DNA from: Oxalobacteraceae bacterium CAVE-383 | GTDB lineage: Bacteria > Pseudomonadota > Gammaproteobacteria > Burkholderiales > Burkholderiaceae_D | Length of the DNA stretch: 64,000 bases | Direction of reading: 5' to 3' | Assembly: GCA_004134995.1 (NCBI GenBank) | Contig: REGP01000005.1 | Span: forward strand, 124,001-188,000 | Part shown: piece by piece, positions 16,630-27,185 of the stretch | Layout: the number at the start of each line of letters is the position of its first letter | How positions within the stretch are numbered: the first letter of the stretch is position 1 | The notes under the pieces: generated by a model | The model's database searches: none | Told to the model about the DNA's origin: nothing | Seen by the model: the letters and a program-made list of their open reading frames with translations, nothing else | Program-made: the position numbers and the translations under genes

Positions 16630-17499
16630 TTAAGACAATAGCCAATTTTCAATCAATGCAATCTGATCGCCATGGACCAGCGTCGGCGCGTGCCCGACAT
16701 GCGGCAGCTCCACCAGTTCGGGACGCGGTCCGCGTTGCGTCATGGACAAGGCGACTTCCCTGGTCAGCAGATCGGATTCGGCGCCGCGGATCAGCAATGC
16801 AGGGCAGCGGATCGCATCGTAGGCGGCCCAGAGCATGCCCTCGGCCATTTGCCCATCCGGATCCGACGCGGCGGCCGACACGAACGGCGCCGCCAGCCCG
16901 AGGTCGTAATGGCGTATCCACCGCCCGTCCGCATCTTGGCGCAGGACATCGGCGGCGAGTTTGCCCCACTCTGCATCGCTGTGCTCGCCGAAGGTCGTGG
17001 AAATCGCGCGGATGTAGGCGGATGCTTCGTCGAACGTGGCGAATGCCACCGGCTCGCCGACGTATTTACCGATACGCGCCAGCGCCTCCGGATTGATCGC
17101 CGGGCCGATGTCGTTGAGTATGAGTTTTTGAATTGGATTGTGCGGCAGCGAAGCCAGCGCCAGGCCGATCAGGCCGCCCATGGAAGTGCCGAGCCAATGC
17201 ACGGTCTGCGCATCCGCGCGCGCCAGCAGCGTCACCATGTCGGCGACATATTGCGGGATCACGTAATGGCGCGGATCGGCCAGCCGGCCGGAGCGGCCGC
17301 GGCCGACGACATCCGGGCAAATCACCCGGTAATGCGCCGCCAGCACCGGCGCCAGCGCGTCGAAATCGTCAGCCACCCGGGTCAGGCCATGCACGCAAAC
17401 CAGCACCTTCGGATTATCGGCGTCGCCCCATTCCTTGTAGGCCATGCGATGCAGGCCCGCCGGCGACAGGCACTGTACGGATTTGAGCGAGGGCATCAT
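16630..17499 (-). CDS. Alpha/beta-fold hydrolase
   Basis: A 289-residue single-domain alpha/beta hydrolase. CVHGLTR supplies the oxyanion HG motif, GTSMGG at about residue 105 is the nucleophile elbow with Ser, and HVGHAPT near residue 268 supplies the catalytic His. The acid is probably the Asp in RGAESDLLT. There is no signal peptide, so it is likely cytoplasmic. The substrate cannot be deduced from sequence. It lies immediately upstream of the RidA-family gene on the same strand. Confidence 0.85.
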   Translation of the reverse strand: MMPSLKSVQCLSPAGLHRMAYKEWGDADNPKVLVCVHGLTRVADDFDALAPVLAAHYRVICPDVVGRGRSGRLADPRHYVIPQYVADMVTLLARADAQTVHWLGTSMGGLIGLALASLPHNPIQKLILNDIGPAINPEALARIGKYVGEPVAFATFDEASAYIRAISTTFGEHSDAEWGKLAADVLRQDADGRWIRHYDLGLAAPFVSAAASDPDGQMAEGMLWAAYDAIRCPALLIRGAESDLLTREVALSMTQRGPRPELVELPHVGHAPTLVHGDQIALIENWLLS

Positions 17500-17651
17500 G
17501 GCTTATGGTAATGGCGAAGGTTTGGCGAAGCCTCCATTCTACTATCGGGCGCAGTTGCGGGCGGGTGCTAAATCAGGTATCGTGCGAACCCTGTAACGGC
17601 GCCGCATCGTGCTCACTTTCGTGCTCACATGCCGCGGCTCCTGCAGCGACT

Positions 17652-17738
17652 GCCCCGATGGTGAAATTGGTATACACAAGGGACTTAAAATCCCTCGCTC
17701 TAATAGGCTTGCCGGTTCAAGTCCGGCTCGGGGCACCA
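17652..17738 (+). tRNA. tRNA-Leu (TAA)
   Basis: An 87-nt class II tRNA. The acceptor GCCCCGA pairs with TCGGGGC, the anticodon stem GGGA/TCCC encloses CTTAAAA with anticodon TAA, a variable arm follows (CTCGCTCTAATAGGCTT region), the T-arm contains GGTTCAAGTCC, and the CCA end is encoded. The long variable arm and anticodon identify leucine. Confidence 0.95.
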
Positions 17739-17809
17739 ATCGCGGCGTGACGTGCTTCCGCAGTTTTCGATATGGCGCTGTGTGGCCTGGCATAATTGAT
17801 GCATGCAAC

Positions 17810-17846
17810 ATGACCTGACGCTTTTCAAGGCCCCGGTCATTTTTTT
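17810..17846 (+). terminator. Possible terminator after tRNA-Leu
   Basis: ATGACC (17810-17815) can pair with GGTCAT (17835-17840) and is followed by a T-run. The stem is only 6 bp with a 19-nt loop, so this is a modest candidate. It lies 70 bp downstream of the tRNA in the right orientation. Confidence 0.35.
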
Positions 17847-17854
17847 CGCCTTTC

Positions 17855-17980
17855 CCGGTTAATTGAACCGGACTTTCCGCGAGGAAAACTGAAAAAGTGC
17901 CATCAGGCATTAAATAGTGCATTACATTCCGGCTTTATTGCCGATTGGCTACTAAAATACAATTCCAGTCGGAATATAAT
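17855..17980 (+). promoter_or_regulatory. Candidate promoter and palindromes upstream of a diguanylate cyclase gene
   Basis: The 363-bp gap between tRNA-Leu and the GGDEF gene contains a perfect inverted repeat CCGGTT-aattg-AACCGG (17855-17871), a second one ATTCC-agtc-GGAAT (17962-17975), and a consensus TATAAT (17975-17980) that abuts the second. No good -35 lies at standard distance (CTAAAA at 17952-17957 is poor), suggesting an activated or operator-controlled promoter. The start codon lies about 120 nt downstream. Function is inferred from layout only. Confidence 0.35.
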
Positions 17981-18101
17981 GCAGAACTGACGCCCTACGA
18001 TTAGAATATTGCAAATTTACCAATTCGCGAATCGCTTGTGCATTAAAAAGCCGTCGTGACCAGCCTGCAAACAGCCTGTAACAGCACTCGGAAGTGACAC
18101 A

Positions 18102-19157
18102 ATGACAGAAGGCATCAGGATTGAAACGGTGTTGAAGCACGTTGTAGACATTTCGTGTCACCGCGATCAAAGCCTGCTCGACATTTCCCTGCTGACTGCC
18201 ATCCAGAACCTGACCGGGACCAAATGGGTGCGCATGCTCGAAATCACGCTGACGCAGAAAGACATGCTGGTGCATGCGCGCGCATGGGTCGAGAACGACC
18301 GCGTGATCATTCTCAACGAATATTCTCCTACCAAGCAGATCCAGCGGCCGTTGTCGCACTTCGCCATCCTGGCCGCCGCCATCGAACAAGGCTTGCCGAC
18401 CGTCAAGGACAGCGCGCCCGACGGCATGCAAACCCTGTGGATTCCGATCTGGAACAATAAAACCGCTGTCGCCTGCCTGGAATTCGCGCAGGCGGCGCCG
18501 ATCACCAAGCAGATCGTTTGCGTGCTGGAAGGATTGCTGCAGGTTTACCGCAACTTCCAGAACATCCTCGATTACAGCGAACGCGATACGCTGACAGGCT
18601 TGCTCAACCGCAAGACCTTCGATTCGAACCTGTCCAAGGTGCTCAGTTTCCGCGACGTCGATACGCCTTCCAAGACGCCGTCAGAGCGGCGCCACGCGGA
18701 TGTGCCAAAGCAGCACTGGCTGGCGGTGATCGACATCGATCATTTCAAGCGCATCAACGACAAGTTCGGCCATCTGTACGGCGATGAGGTGCTGATCCTG
18801 ATCGCCAATCTGATGCTGTCGTCGTTTCGCACGGTGGATCGGATTTTCCGTTTCGGCGGCGAGGAGTTCGTGGTGCTGCTGCGCTCCACCACGCTGGAAG
18901 AAGCGCACATGGTGGCCGAGCGTTTCCGGGTCGCGGTGGAAACCCACACCTTTCCGCAAGTCGGCAGCGTCACGGTCAGCATCGGCTTTGCCGGCATCCA
19001 CGCCAGCGATTCGCCGGTCGACATCCTGGGGCACGCCGACCAGGCGCTCTACTACGCCAAGAATAACGGCCGCAATCTGGTGGTGCACTATGAAGCGCTG
19101 CTGGAATCCGGCGTGCTGCAAAAGGAAGTCGCGGCCAATTCGGTCGAATTCTTTTAA
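18102..19157 (+). CDS. GAF-like diguanylate cyclase
   Basis: A 351-residue protein. The N-terminal 150 residues have no membrane segment and look GAF-like, so it is likely a soluble sensor. The C-terminal GGDEF domain (about 165-335) has DTLTGLLNRKTF, the DIDHFKRIND metal/nucleotide region and the active-site GGEEF near residue 250. An I-site RTVD lies exactly five residues before GGEEF, so product inhibition is expected. It should make c-di-GMP from two GTP. It is convergent with a second GGDEF gene across a large inverted repeat. The sensed signal is unknown. Confidence 0.92.
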   Translation: MTEGIRIETVLKHVVDISCHRDQSLLDISLLTAIQNLTGTKWVRMLEITLTQKDMLVHARAWVENDRVIILNEYSPTKQIQRPLSHFAILAAAIEQGLPTVKDSAPDGMQTLWIPIWNNKTAVACLEFAQAAPITKQIVCVLEGLLQVYRNFQNILDYSERDTLTGLLNRKTFDSNLSKVLSFRDVDTPSKTPSERRHADVPKQHWLAVIDIDHFKRINDKFGHLYGDEVLILIANLMLSSFRTVDRIFRFGGEEFVVLLRSTTLEEAHMVAERFRVAVETHTFPQVGSVTVSIGFAGIHASDSPVDILGHADQALYYAKNNGRNLVVHYEALLESGVLQKEVAANSVEFF

Positions 19158-19168
19158 GAAGCTGCTGC

Positions 19169-19302
19169 GAAATCAGGCAAGGGCGGGCGGCCGAGGCCGG
19201 GCGTTGTACTGCGTTCGTGTCCTCCGCCGGCCTGCGGCCGGCTCCCCCTTTACCTCACTTCGCACAACACCCGGCCTCGGCCGCCCGCCCTTGCCTGATT
19301 TC
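19169..19302. repeat. 39-bp inverted repeat (large hairpin) between convergent GGDEF genes
   Basis: The left arm 19169-19207 and right arm 19264-19302 are reverse complements with one mismatch in 39. They are very GC-rich (GGGCGGGCGGCCGAGGCCGG core) and separated by 56 bp. The loop contains its own palindrome GCCGGC-ctgcg-GCCGGC, and the outer flanks (AGCTGCTG and CAACAGCT) extend the pairing imperfectly. It sits between the stop codons of two convergent genes, so it could end transcription in both directions, but it lacks a T-run and is longer than an ordinary terminator. A repetitive intergenic element is an alternative. Confidence 0.8.
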
Positions 19303-19321
19303 TCAACAGCTTCCAATCAAT

Positions 19322-21058
19322 TTAATCGTCCATCTCCTCGCGGCGATTGGCGCGCTTGTTTTCGAACATGCGATGGTCCGACACGCGCAGCAGCGTTTCC
19401 ACGTCGAGCCCGTCTTCCGGATAAATCGCAAAACCGATCGAAGCGTCGATGTGATACGCCACGCCGTTGCGGCCGCTGATAGGCCGGCGCAGGAACTGCT
19501 TGATTTTTTCGGCGATCGCGTCGGCGGCCGTGGTGCTCGACACGCCATGCAGATAGATCATGAATTCATCGCCGCCGAAGCGCGACACGGCATCGTCCTT
19601 GCGCATTGCCTCGCGCAGTTGCATCGCCGCCTCGATCAGCACCTTGTCGCCTTCGTCGTGGCCGAAATGATCGTTGATGGTCTTGAATTTATCCAGATCG
19701 ATAAACATCAGCGCAAAGTGCAAAGGCGTATTGGTTTGCGAGGCGTTGCGCAGGCGGAATTCGATTTGCGCAATCAGCGATTCGCGGTTGAGCACGCCGG
19801 TCAGCCGGTCCGTATGCAGATTGCGCTCCATCTCCTGGAACGAATTGGCCAACTGGCCGATTTCATCGTTGCGGTTGATTTCCAGCGGCGTGAACGGCTC
19901 GCCGTTGCCGATCCGCGTCGCCGCCAGCGTCAGCGCGCGCAGGTCGCGCAATACGCGGCGCAAGATCACGAAGCCGAGCAGGAAGGTAATGGCGACGGCC
20001 ATCACGCCGAACAGCAAGGTCTGGTAGACGCTGCCGGTAAACGATCCGTAATAATCGTTGCTCGGCACTGCCGCGGCGACGATCCAGTTGATGCCGGCGC
20101 TGTCGTGCTGCATATTGGCCGACACCATGACCTTGCCCTGGATGCCGGTCACCGAGGCGGTATTGAAGTAACGCGCCGATGCGTCGTGCGTGCGGAAGAA
20201 CGCCTGGATATCGGCGGCGACGCCGCGCATCAGCGGCGACGAACCGCCGGCCGCCTTCAGGCGCACCAGTTGCTCGTTATTGAATGAAAACAGCGTGTCC
20301 CTGGCCGAACTGGCAATCAATTCGCCGTTCGGCTCCATGATGAAGGCGATGCCGTTCTCGCCGACCTTCAGCGTACTCAGGAACTCGCCGAGGCGGCCCA
20401 GGAATATGCTGCTGGTGGCAACGCCGAGCAGCTCGCCGTCCTGGCGGTAGACCGGTTTCGACAAGGCGATCGCCAGCGTTTTGGTGCGATAGTCGGAAAA
20501 CACCGGCGACCAGGTTTCGCGCTTTTCGCTCACCGCGTTCAGATACCAGGCGCGGCTGCGCGGCTCATATGGCACGGCGCTGCGCAGCAAGGGCTTCTCG
20601 CCCGGACCGTTGATGTCGTAAATATTGTTCATATTTCGCAGCGAGTCGCGCACCGACAATTGATATCTGGCCGTGCCCAATTGCTGGATGCCCAGAAAGC
20701 TGCCGTCGGCGCCGCCGAAATAGACGAAGCTGTTGTCGGGGAACAGGCAGGTGGCGATCCAGAGCCGCTCCTCGCGCCCTTCCATAGTGGAGGGGAAAGG
20801 AATATTCGCGCGCTGCTGGCCTTCCGGCGTGAGGATTTTCTTGGGTGCGATGACATTCAGCGTTGCATGCGCGGCGAACAATTGCCGTTCGGTAGTCTGG
20901 TTGACCCGATTCATGACGTCGATCAGCGCATTTTGCGACAGCATCGCGGTCGCCTCTTCCCCTGCGCGGTAAAGCAGCCAACCAATCGTTGCTATCAGGC
21001 AACATAACAGAAAAACGAACGGGAGGATGAACACCCGTTGCAGTGAAGACGCCTTCAA
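19322..21058 (-). CDS. Membrane diguanylate cyclase with periplasmic dCache-like sensor and HAMP
   Basis: A 578-residue protein. A membrane segment at about 9-30 (VFILPFVFLLCCLIATIGWLL) is followed by a roughly 300-residue periplasmic region resembling dCache sensors (WYLNAVSEKRETWSPVFSDY, ALSKPVYRQDGELLGV). A second membrane segment near 345-368 is followed by a HAMP-type linker and a GGDEF domain (about 410-570) with RLTGVLNRESL, DLDKFKTIND and GGDEF. The I-site RKDD lies five residues before GGDEF. Synthesis of c-di-GMP in response to an external small-molecule ligand is the expected role; the ligand is unknown. Start at 21058 gives a clean membrane anchor. Confidence 0.92.
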   Translation of the reverse strand: MKASSLQRVFILPFVFLLCCLIATIGWLLYRAGEEATAMLSQNALIDVMNRVNQTTERQLFAAHATLNVIAPKKILTPEGQQRANIPFPSTMEGREERLWIATCLFPDNSFVYFGGADGSFLGIQQLGTARYQLSVRDSLRNMNNIYDINGPGEKPLLRSAVPYEPRSRAWYLNAVSEKRETWSPVFSDYRTKTLAIALSKPVYRQDGELLGVATSSIFLGRLGEFLSTLKVGENGIAFIMEPNGELIASSARDTLFSFNNEQLVRLKAAGGSSPLMRGVAADIQAFFRTHDASARYFNTASVTGIQGKVMVSANMQHDSAGINWIVAAAVPSNDYYGSFTGSVYQTLLFGVMAVAITFLLGFVILRRVLRDLRALTLAATRIGNGEPFTPLEINRNDEIGQLANSFQEMERNLHTDRLTGVLNRESLIAQIEFRLRNASQTNTPLHFALMFIDLDKFKTINDHFGHDEGDKVLIEAAMQLREAMRKDDAVSRFGGDEFMIYLHGVSSTTAADAIAEKIKQFLRRPISGRNGVAYHIDASIGFAIYPEDGLDVETLLRVSDHRMFENKRANRREEMDD

Positions 21059-21126
21059 ACGACCCCCAAAATGCCCATGCGGCGCCGATTCGGGCCCCGC
21101 TTGCCGACCTGATTTTTATAAAAGAG

Positions 21127-21183
21127 GAGGCCGCCAAGCCCGCTTACGCACCGGTCGGTGCGGTAAAACGGCTTGCGGCCTCT
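21127..21183 (-). terminator. Terminator downstream of clpB
   Basis: GAGGCCGCCAAGCC (21127-21140) pairs with GGCTTGCGGCCTC (21170-21183 region) with one bulge, and a nested hairpin GCACCGGTCGGTGC fills the loop. On the minus strand the stem is followed by a pyrimidine- and T-rich stretch (CCTCTTTTAT), the layout of an intrinsic terminator for clpB, whose stop lies about 100 bp upstream. Confidence 0.6.
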
Positions 21184-21286
21184 TCTCGCATTCTTGTTTT
21201 TGATCAAATTTGCAGCACGTCGCGCCCGATCCATGCGCGGGGGCGCCCTGCCATGACTGAAAAAGCATCAACAGCAGGGCATTCTA

Positions 21287-23896
<2,610 letters not shown>

Positions 23897-23923
23897 CAGA
23901 TCCTCCGAATTCGTTATAGACAA

Positions 23924-23953
23924 AAACTGGGGGCGGTATACGTAAATTCAATC
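23924..23953 (-). promoter_or_regulatory. Candidate heat-shock (sigma32-type) promoter of clpB
   Basis: On the minus strand GATTGAA (23947-23953) is followed after 14 nt by CCCCAGTTT (23924-23932), close to the sigma32 pattern CTTGAA-N13/15-CCCCATnT. The position, about 30-55 bp upstream of the clpB start, fits, and clpB is a classic heat-shock gene. The match is imperfect at both boxes. Confidence 0.45.
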
Positions 23954-23982
23954 GATAAATTAATCGGTAAATTGATCGACAG

Positions 23983-24366
23983 TTAGACGAACAAGGCGCG
24001 ATAAGTTGCAAACCCGGCGAAACATAATGCCACCGAACCGAGCAGGTTCAGCAGGGTATGGGCGGCGGCCCACAGGAAATCGCCGCGCTGCAGGAGGATC
24101 ATCGATTCCGCGGAAAAGGTGGAAAACGTGGTCAACCCGCCCAGGAAGCCGGTGACGGCCAGCAGGCGCCATTCGACCGGCAGCGATTGATTGTGGGAAA
24201 AAAACGCCACCAGGAAGCCGATGACATAGCCGCCGCCGAGATTGGCGGCCGCCGTGCCCAGGGGCAACTTGTCGTGCCAGTTGTTGAGCCAGACGCCCAA
24301 GCCCCAGCGCAGCCAGGCCCCCAGCGCCGCGCCGATGCCCACTGCCCCGAATCCCAGCCAGTTCAT
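23983..24366 (-). CDS. crcB: Fluoride channel CrcB/Fluc
   Basis: A 127-residue protein of normal CrcB length with four hydrophobic segments (about 5-25, 35-57, 65-87 and 98-120). The conserved GGLTTFSTFSAE motif lines the fluoride pore in this family, and NLGGGYVIGF is the conserved Asn-containing TM2 motif. It exports fluoride as a dual-topology dimer. The start overlaps the moaE stop by ATGA, so it is the last gene of the moeA-moaD-methyltransferase-moaE-crcB run. No fluoride riboswitch was seen ahead of it. Confidence 0.95.
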   Translation of the reverse strand: MNWLGFGAVGIGAALGAWLRWGLGVWLNNWHDKLPLGTAAANLGGGYVIGFLVAFFSHNQSLPVEWRLLAVTGFLGGLTTFSTFSAESMILLQRGDFLWAAAHTLLNLLGSVALCFAGFATYRALFV

Positions 24367-24905
24367 CGCGGTTTTCCCTGTTCCGGTTTGGTATCCTGCT
24401 TCAAATCCCGCTTTTCATCCCGCTTTTTATCCCGCCTTTCATCCCGCCTTTCATCCCATTTATCCAGCGCCGCCGTATCGGTAGTGCGCGCATCGACCCA
24501 GCGCGCGCCGTCCGGCGTTTGTTCCTTTTTCCAGAAAGGCGCCTCGGTCTTCAGATAGTCCATGATGAATTCGCAGGCCGCGAACGCTTCGCCGCGATGC
24601 GCCGCCGTGACCGCCACCAGCACGATCTGGTCGAGCGGCGCCAGCGGCCCGATGCGATGGATCACCAACGCATCCAGGAACGCCCAGCGCGCCTGCGCCT
24701 GCGCCATGATCTGCTGCAGGGCTTTCTCGGTCATGCCGGGGTAATGCTCCAGTTCCATCTGGCTGACGATGGCGCCGTCGTTGAGGTCGCGCACCGTGCC
24801 GACGAAACTGACCACCGCGCCGACCTGCGGCTGCCCGGCGCGCAAGGCAGCGACTTCCGTGCTCAGGTCGAAATCCTCGGTTTGGATGCGGATCTGCATG
24901 ATCAT
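24363..24905 (-). CDS. moaE: Molybdopterin synthase catalytic subunit MoaE
   Basis: A 180-residue MoaE. The core (about 1-150) contains VGAVVSFVGTVRD, LEHYPGMTEK, IHRIGPLAPLDQIVLVAV, AAHRGEAFAACEFIMDYLK and the catalytic-lysine region APFWKKE. With MoaD it converts precursor Z to molybdopterin. It carries an unusual 30-residue charged tail after DKWDE, made of repeated (D/E)(R/K)(R/K)D units and encoded by imperfect tandem CGGGAT(G/A)AAA(A/G)G repeats. Start 24905 overlaps the upstream stop by ATGA; an in-frame ATG lies two codons further in. The longer frame reaching 25355 is a shadow of the methyltransferase gene. Confidence 0.93.
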   Translation of the reverse strand: MIMQIRIQTEDFDLSTEVAALRAGQPQVGAVVSFVGTVRDLNDGAIVSQMELEHYPGMTEKALQQIMAQAQARWAFLDALVIHRIGPLAPLDQIVLVAVTAAHRGEAFAACEFIMDYLKTEAPFWKKEQTPDGARWVDARTTDTAALDKWDERRDERRDKKRDEKRDLKQDTKPEQGKPR

Positions 24906-25615
24906 CCCTTGCGCCACACGCTGGCCAGCCAGGGCTGCTGTTCGCGCGGCAAGCCGGCGGGCCGGTAGTAATGTTCGATTTCGGTAAAGCCGGCCTTGGC
25001 CATCGATGCCCGCCAGGCTGCCAGATCGTGATAGGCGCCATAGCGGCCGCGATTCCAGCCTTCCTCGTTGTCGCCGCGCGGATTCGAGCAGAACAGCGCG
25101 CCGCCCGGCTTCAGCGCGGCGTGCAATTCGCCCAGCACGCGCGGCAGCGCCGCGCCAGGCACATGAAACAGGGAGGCGTTGGCGTAGATGCCGTCGAAGA
25201 ATGCCGCGGGCAGATCCAGTTTCAGGAAATCCTGCAGCCAGACCTCGCAAGCGCTGTCCCTGCGCGCCATCTCGACGAATTCGGGCGTGCCGTCGAGCCC
25301 GATGGCGCGATGGCCGAGCCGGGTGAACGTCGCCAGATCGCGCCCCGGACCGCAACCGAAATCGAGAATGGTCAGAACCGGGCCGGCGGCCGGCTGTGCG
25401 GCCCCGGCTTTGGATCCGGCTTTGGATTCAACCTCGGCGCCGAGGGCGCGCAGCAGCGCCGCGATGTTCTGGCTGACGTCGTGATCGCGCGTGCCTTCAC
25501 GAAAATCCGCGGCGCGCGCGCTGTAATGCGCCAGGGTGCCTTCGCTGATGCGGGTCAGGTCAGCGCCGCCGGCTTGCGCATCGGCTTGCTCATTGGTTTG
25601 ATCGTCGGCTTGCAT
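24902..25615 (-). CDS. Class I SAM-dependent methyltransferase
   Basis: A 237-residue protein with SAM-binding motif I LDFGCGPGRDLATF near residue 85, motif II acidic IGLDGTPEFV and a later DGIYANASLFHVP stretch, the order of a Rossmann methyltransferase. The first 70 residues are polar and probably disordered (MQADDQTNEQADAQAGG). I chose ATG 25615, three bases after the moaD stop; the frame is open further upstream only because it overlaps moaD. The substrate is not identifiable. Its place between moaD and moaE suggests co-expression rather than a proven role in cofactor synthesis. Confidence 0.85.
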   Translation of the reverse strand: MQADDQTNEQADAQAGGADLTRISEGTLAHYSARAADFREGTRDHDVSQNIAALLRALGAEVESKAGSKAGAAQPAAGPVLTILDFGCGPGRDLATFTRLGHRAIGLDGTPEFVEMARRDSACEVWLQDFLKLDLPAAFFDGIYANASLFHVPGAALPRVLGELHAALKPGGALFCSNPRGDNEEGWNRGRYGAYHDLAAWRASMAKAGFTEIEHYYRPAGLPREQQPWLASVWRKG

Positions 25616-25617
25616 GA

Positions 25618-25884
25618 TCAACCGCCGGTCACCGGTGGGAAAAAAGCGACTTCGCAGCCTTCGGCCAGCGCAATCGACGTATCGGCGGTATCGGTCATCA
25701 CATGATTGAAGGCAATGCGCACCGCGCGGCCTTCCGCCAGCGCCGCCGCCCATGCGTCGCCGCGCAAGCGCAGCCAGGCCCGCAGCGCGCCGATGCTGCG
25801 CACGTCGTCCGGCAGCTCCACTGTCTCCTGGGAGGCGCCGAGCGCTTCGCGTATCGCCGCGAAATAACGTAGTTCGATGCGCAT
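25618..25884 (-). CDS. moaD: Molybdopterin synthase sulfur carrier subunit MoaD
   Basis: An 88-residue ubiquitin-like protein beginning MRIELRYFAAIREALG and ending in the obligatory Gly-Gly (VAFFPPVTGG), whose C-terminal thiocarboxylate donates sulfur to MoaE. ATG 25884 overlaps the moeA stop (TGATG). Length and terminus match the family. The longer open frame to 26121 lies inside moeA and is not used. Confidence 0.95.
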   Translation of the reverse strand: MRIELRYFAAIREALGASQETVELPDDVRSIGALRAWLRLRGDAWAAALAEGRAVRIAFNHVMTDTADTSIALAEGCEVAFFPPVTGG

Positions 25885-27149
25885 CACAACACCTCTGAAA
25901 AAGGAATGAAACGTACGCTGTCGCCGCGCGCAATGGCGCGGCCCGGCGGATTGTCGATCAGCCCGTCGCCCCAGACCGCCGAGGTCAGCACGCCCGAACC
26001 CTGGTTCGGAAAAAGATCCAGCCCGCCTTGGGCATTGACGCGGGCGCGCAGGAATTCGTTGCGCCGATCGGGTTTCGGCCAGTCGAAATCGGCGCGCATC
26101 GAATAGGCCGCGGGCGCGCATTCAGCCGCGGCCAAGCCCTGCAGGCGCAATATGAACGGACGCACAAGGACCAGGAAGGTCACGAAGGTCGATACCGGAT
26201 TGCCCGGCAGGCCGATGAAGAACGCTTCTTCGCCGTTGCCGTTGCCGCCCGCGTTGCGCCGCACCGCGCCGAACGCCAGCGGCTTGCCCGGCTTGAGCGC
26301 GATCTGCCACATGGCCAGCCGGCCTTCCGCTTCGACCGCCGGCTTGACATGATCTTCCTCGCCGACCGACACGCCGCCGGACGTGATCACCAGGTCGTTG
26401 GCCGCGGCCGCATTGCGCAAGGTCTCGCGCGTGGCCGCCAGATTGTCGGGGACGATGCCGTAATCGCTGATTTCGCAGCCGAGATCCTGCAACAGGCCGC
26501 GCAGCACGAAACGGTTGGAGTTATAGATGCCGCCCGGCTTGAGCGGCTCGCCCGGCATGGTCAATTCGTCGCCGGTGAAAAAAACGCCGACCCGCAGCCG
26601 CCGCAGCACCGGCAGCGCCGCCAGGCCGATCGAGGCCGCCAGCCCCAGCTGCTGAGCCCGCAGCCGCGTCCCCGCCGGCAGGATGACGGCACCGCTGCGG
26701 ATGTCTTCGCCGCTGCGGCGGATCCACGCGCCCGGCTGCGGCGTCTCGAACAAGGTGACATGCTCGCCGCCCTCGCTGTCGGCCTTGCAGGACTCCTGCA
26801 TCACGATGGCGTCGGCGCCTTGCGGCACCAGCGCGCCGGTAAATATCCGCGCCGCGCTGCCGGGCTGCAACGGCGCGCCGGGCTGCCCGGCCGGAATCCG
26901 CTGCGACACCGGCAATCTGACGCCATGGTCCGCGCCTGCGCCGGCGCAGTCCGCCGCACGCACCGCATAGCCGTCCATCGCGGAATTGTCGCTGCCCGGC
27001 ACATCCATTTGCGCATGCCGGTCGGCAGCCAGCACGCGGCCGTTGGCGTCCAGCGTCGCGATTGTTTCGGTCCCGGTCAGCGGCCTCGCGGCATCCAGCA
27101 GCAAGCGCAATGCCTCGGCGGTGGGCAGCGGCGGCGGTCTCGCATTCAT
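25884..27149 (-). CDS. moeA: Molybdopterin molybdenumtransferase MoeA
   Basis: A 421-residue MoeA, near the usual 400-410. It has the MDVPGSDNSAMDGYAVRA motif near residue 50, MQESC, TGDEL (FFTGDELTMPGEPL), the TSGGVSVGEEDHVK active-site loop near residue 255 and GLPGNPVSTFV near 315. It inserts molybdate into adenylylated molybdopterin. ATG 27149 follows a GAGGAAG ribosome site. It heads the moeA-moaD-methyltransferase-moaE-crcB run and lies about 35 bp downstream of the thrC stop. Confidence 0.96.
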   Translation of the reverse strand: MNARPPPLPTAEALRLLLDAARPLTGTETIATLDANGRVLAADRHAQMDVPGSDNSAMDGYAVRAADCAGAGADHGVRLPVSQRIPAGQPGAPLQPGSAARIFTGALVPQGADAIVMQESCKADSEGGEHVTLFETPQPGAWIRRSGEDIRSGAVILPAGTRLRAQQLGLAASIGLAALPVLRRLRVGVFFTGDELTMPGEPLKPGGIYNSNRFVLRGLLQDLGCEISDYGIVPDNLAATRETLRNAAAANDLVITSGGVSVGEEDHVKPAVEAEGRLAMWQIALKPGKPLAFGAVRRNAGGNGNGEEAFFIGLPGNPVSTFVTFLVLVRPFILRLQGLAAAECAPAAYSMRADFDWPKPDRRNEFLRARVNAQGGLDLFPNQGSGVLTSAVWGDGLIDNPPGRAIARGDSVRFIPFSEVL

Positions 27150-27185
27150 TGATCTTCCTCGATAATTTTTTATGATTTTATATTT

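Noticed and set aside
17788-17804. Sigma54-like element TGGCATAATTGATGCAT with GG-N10-GC spacing
   Set aside because: Only a partial match and about 300 bp from the nearest start; a consensus TATAAT lies closer to the gene.
17542-17922. 126-codon minus-strand open frame over tRNA-Leu
   Set aside because: It runs through the tRNA gene and its flank and has no recognisable features.
24906-25355. N-terminal extension of MoaE to 25355
   Set aside because: The extension lies within the methyltransferase gene in another frame; the ATGA overlap start at 24905 gives the canonical MoaE N-terminus.
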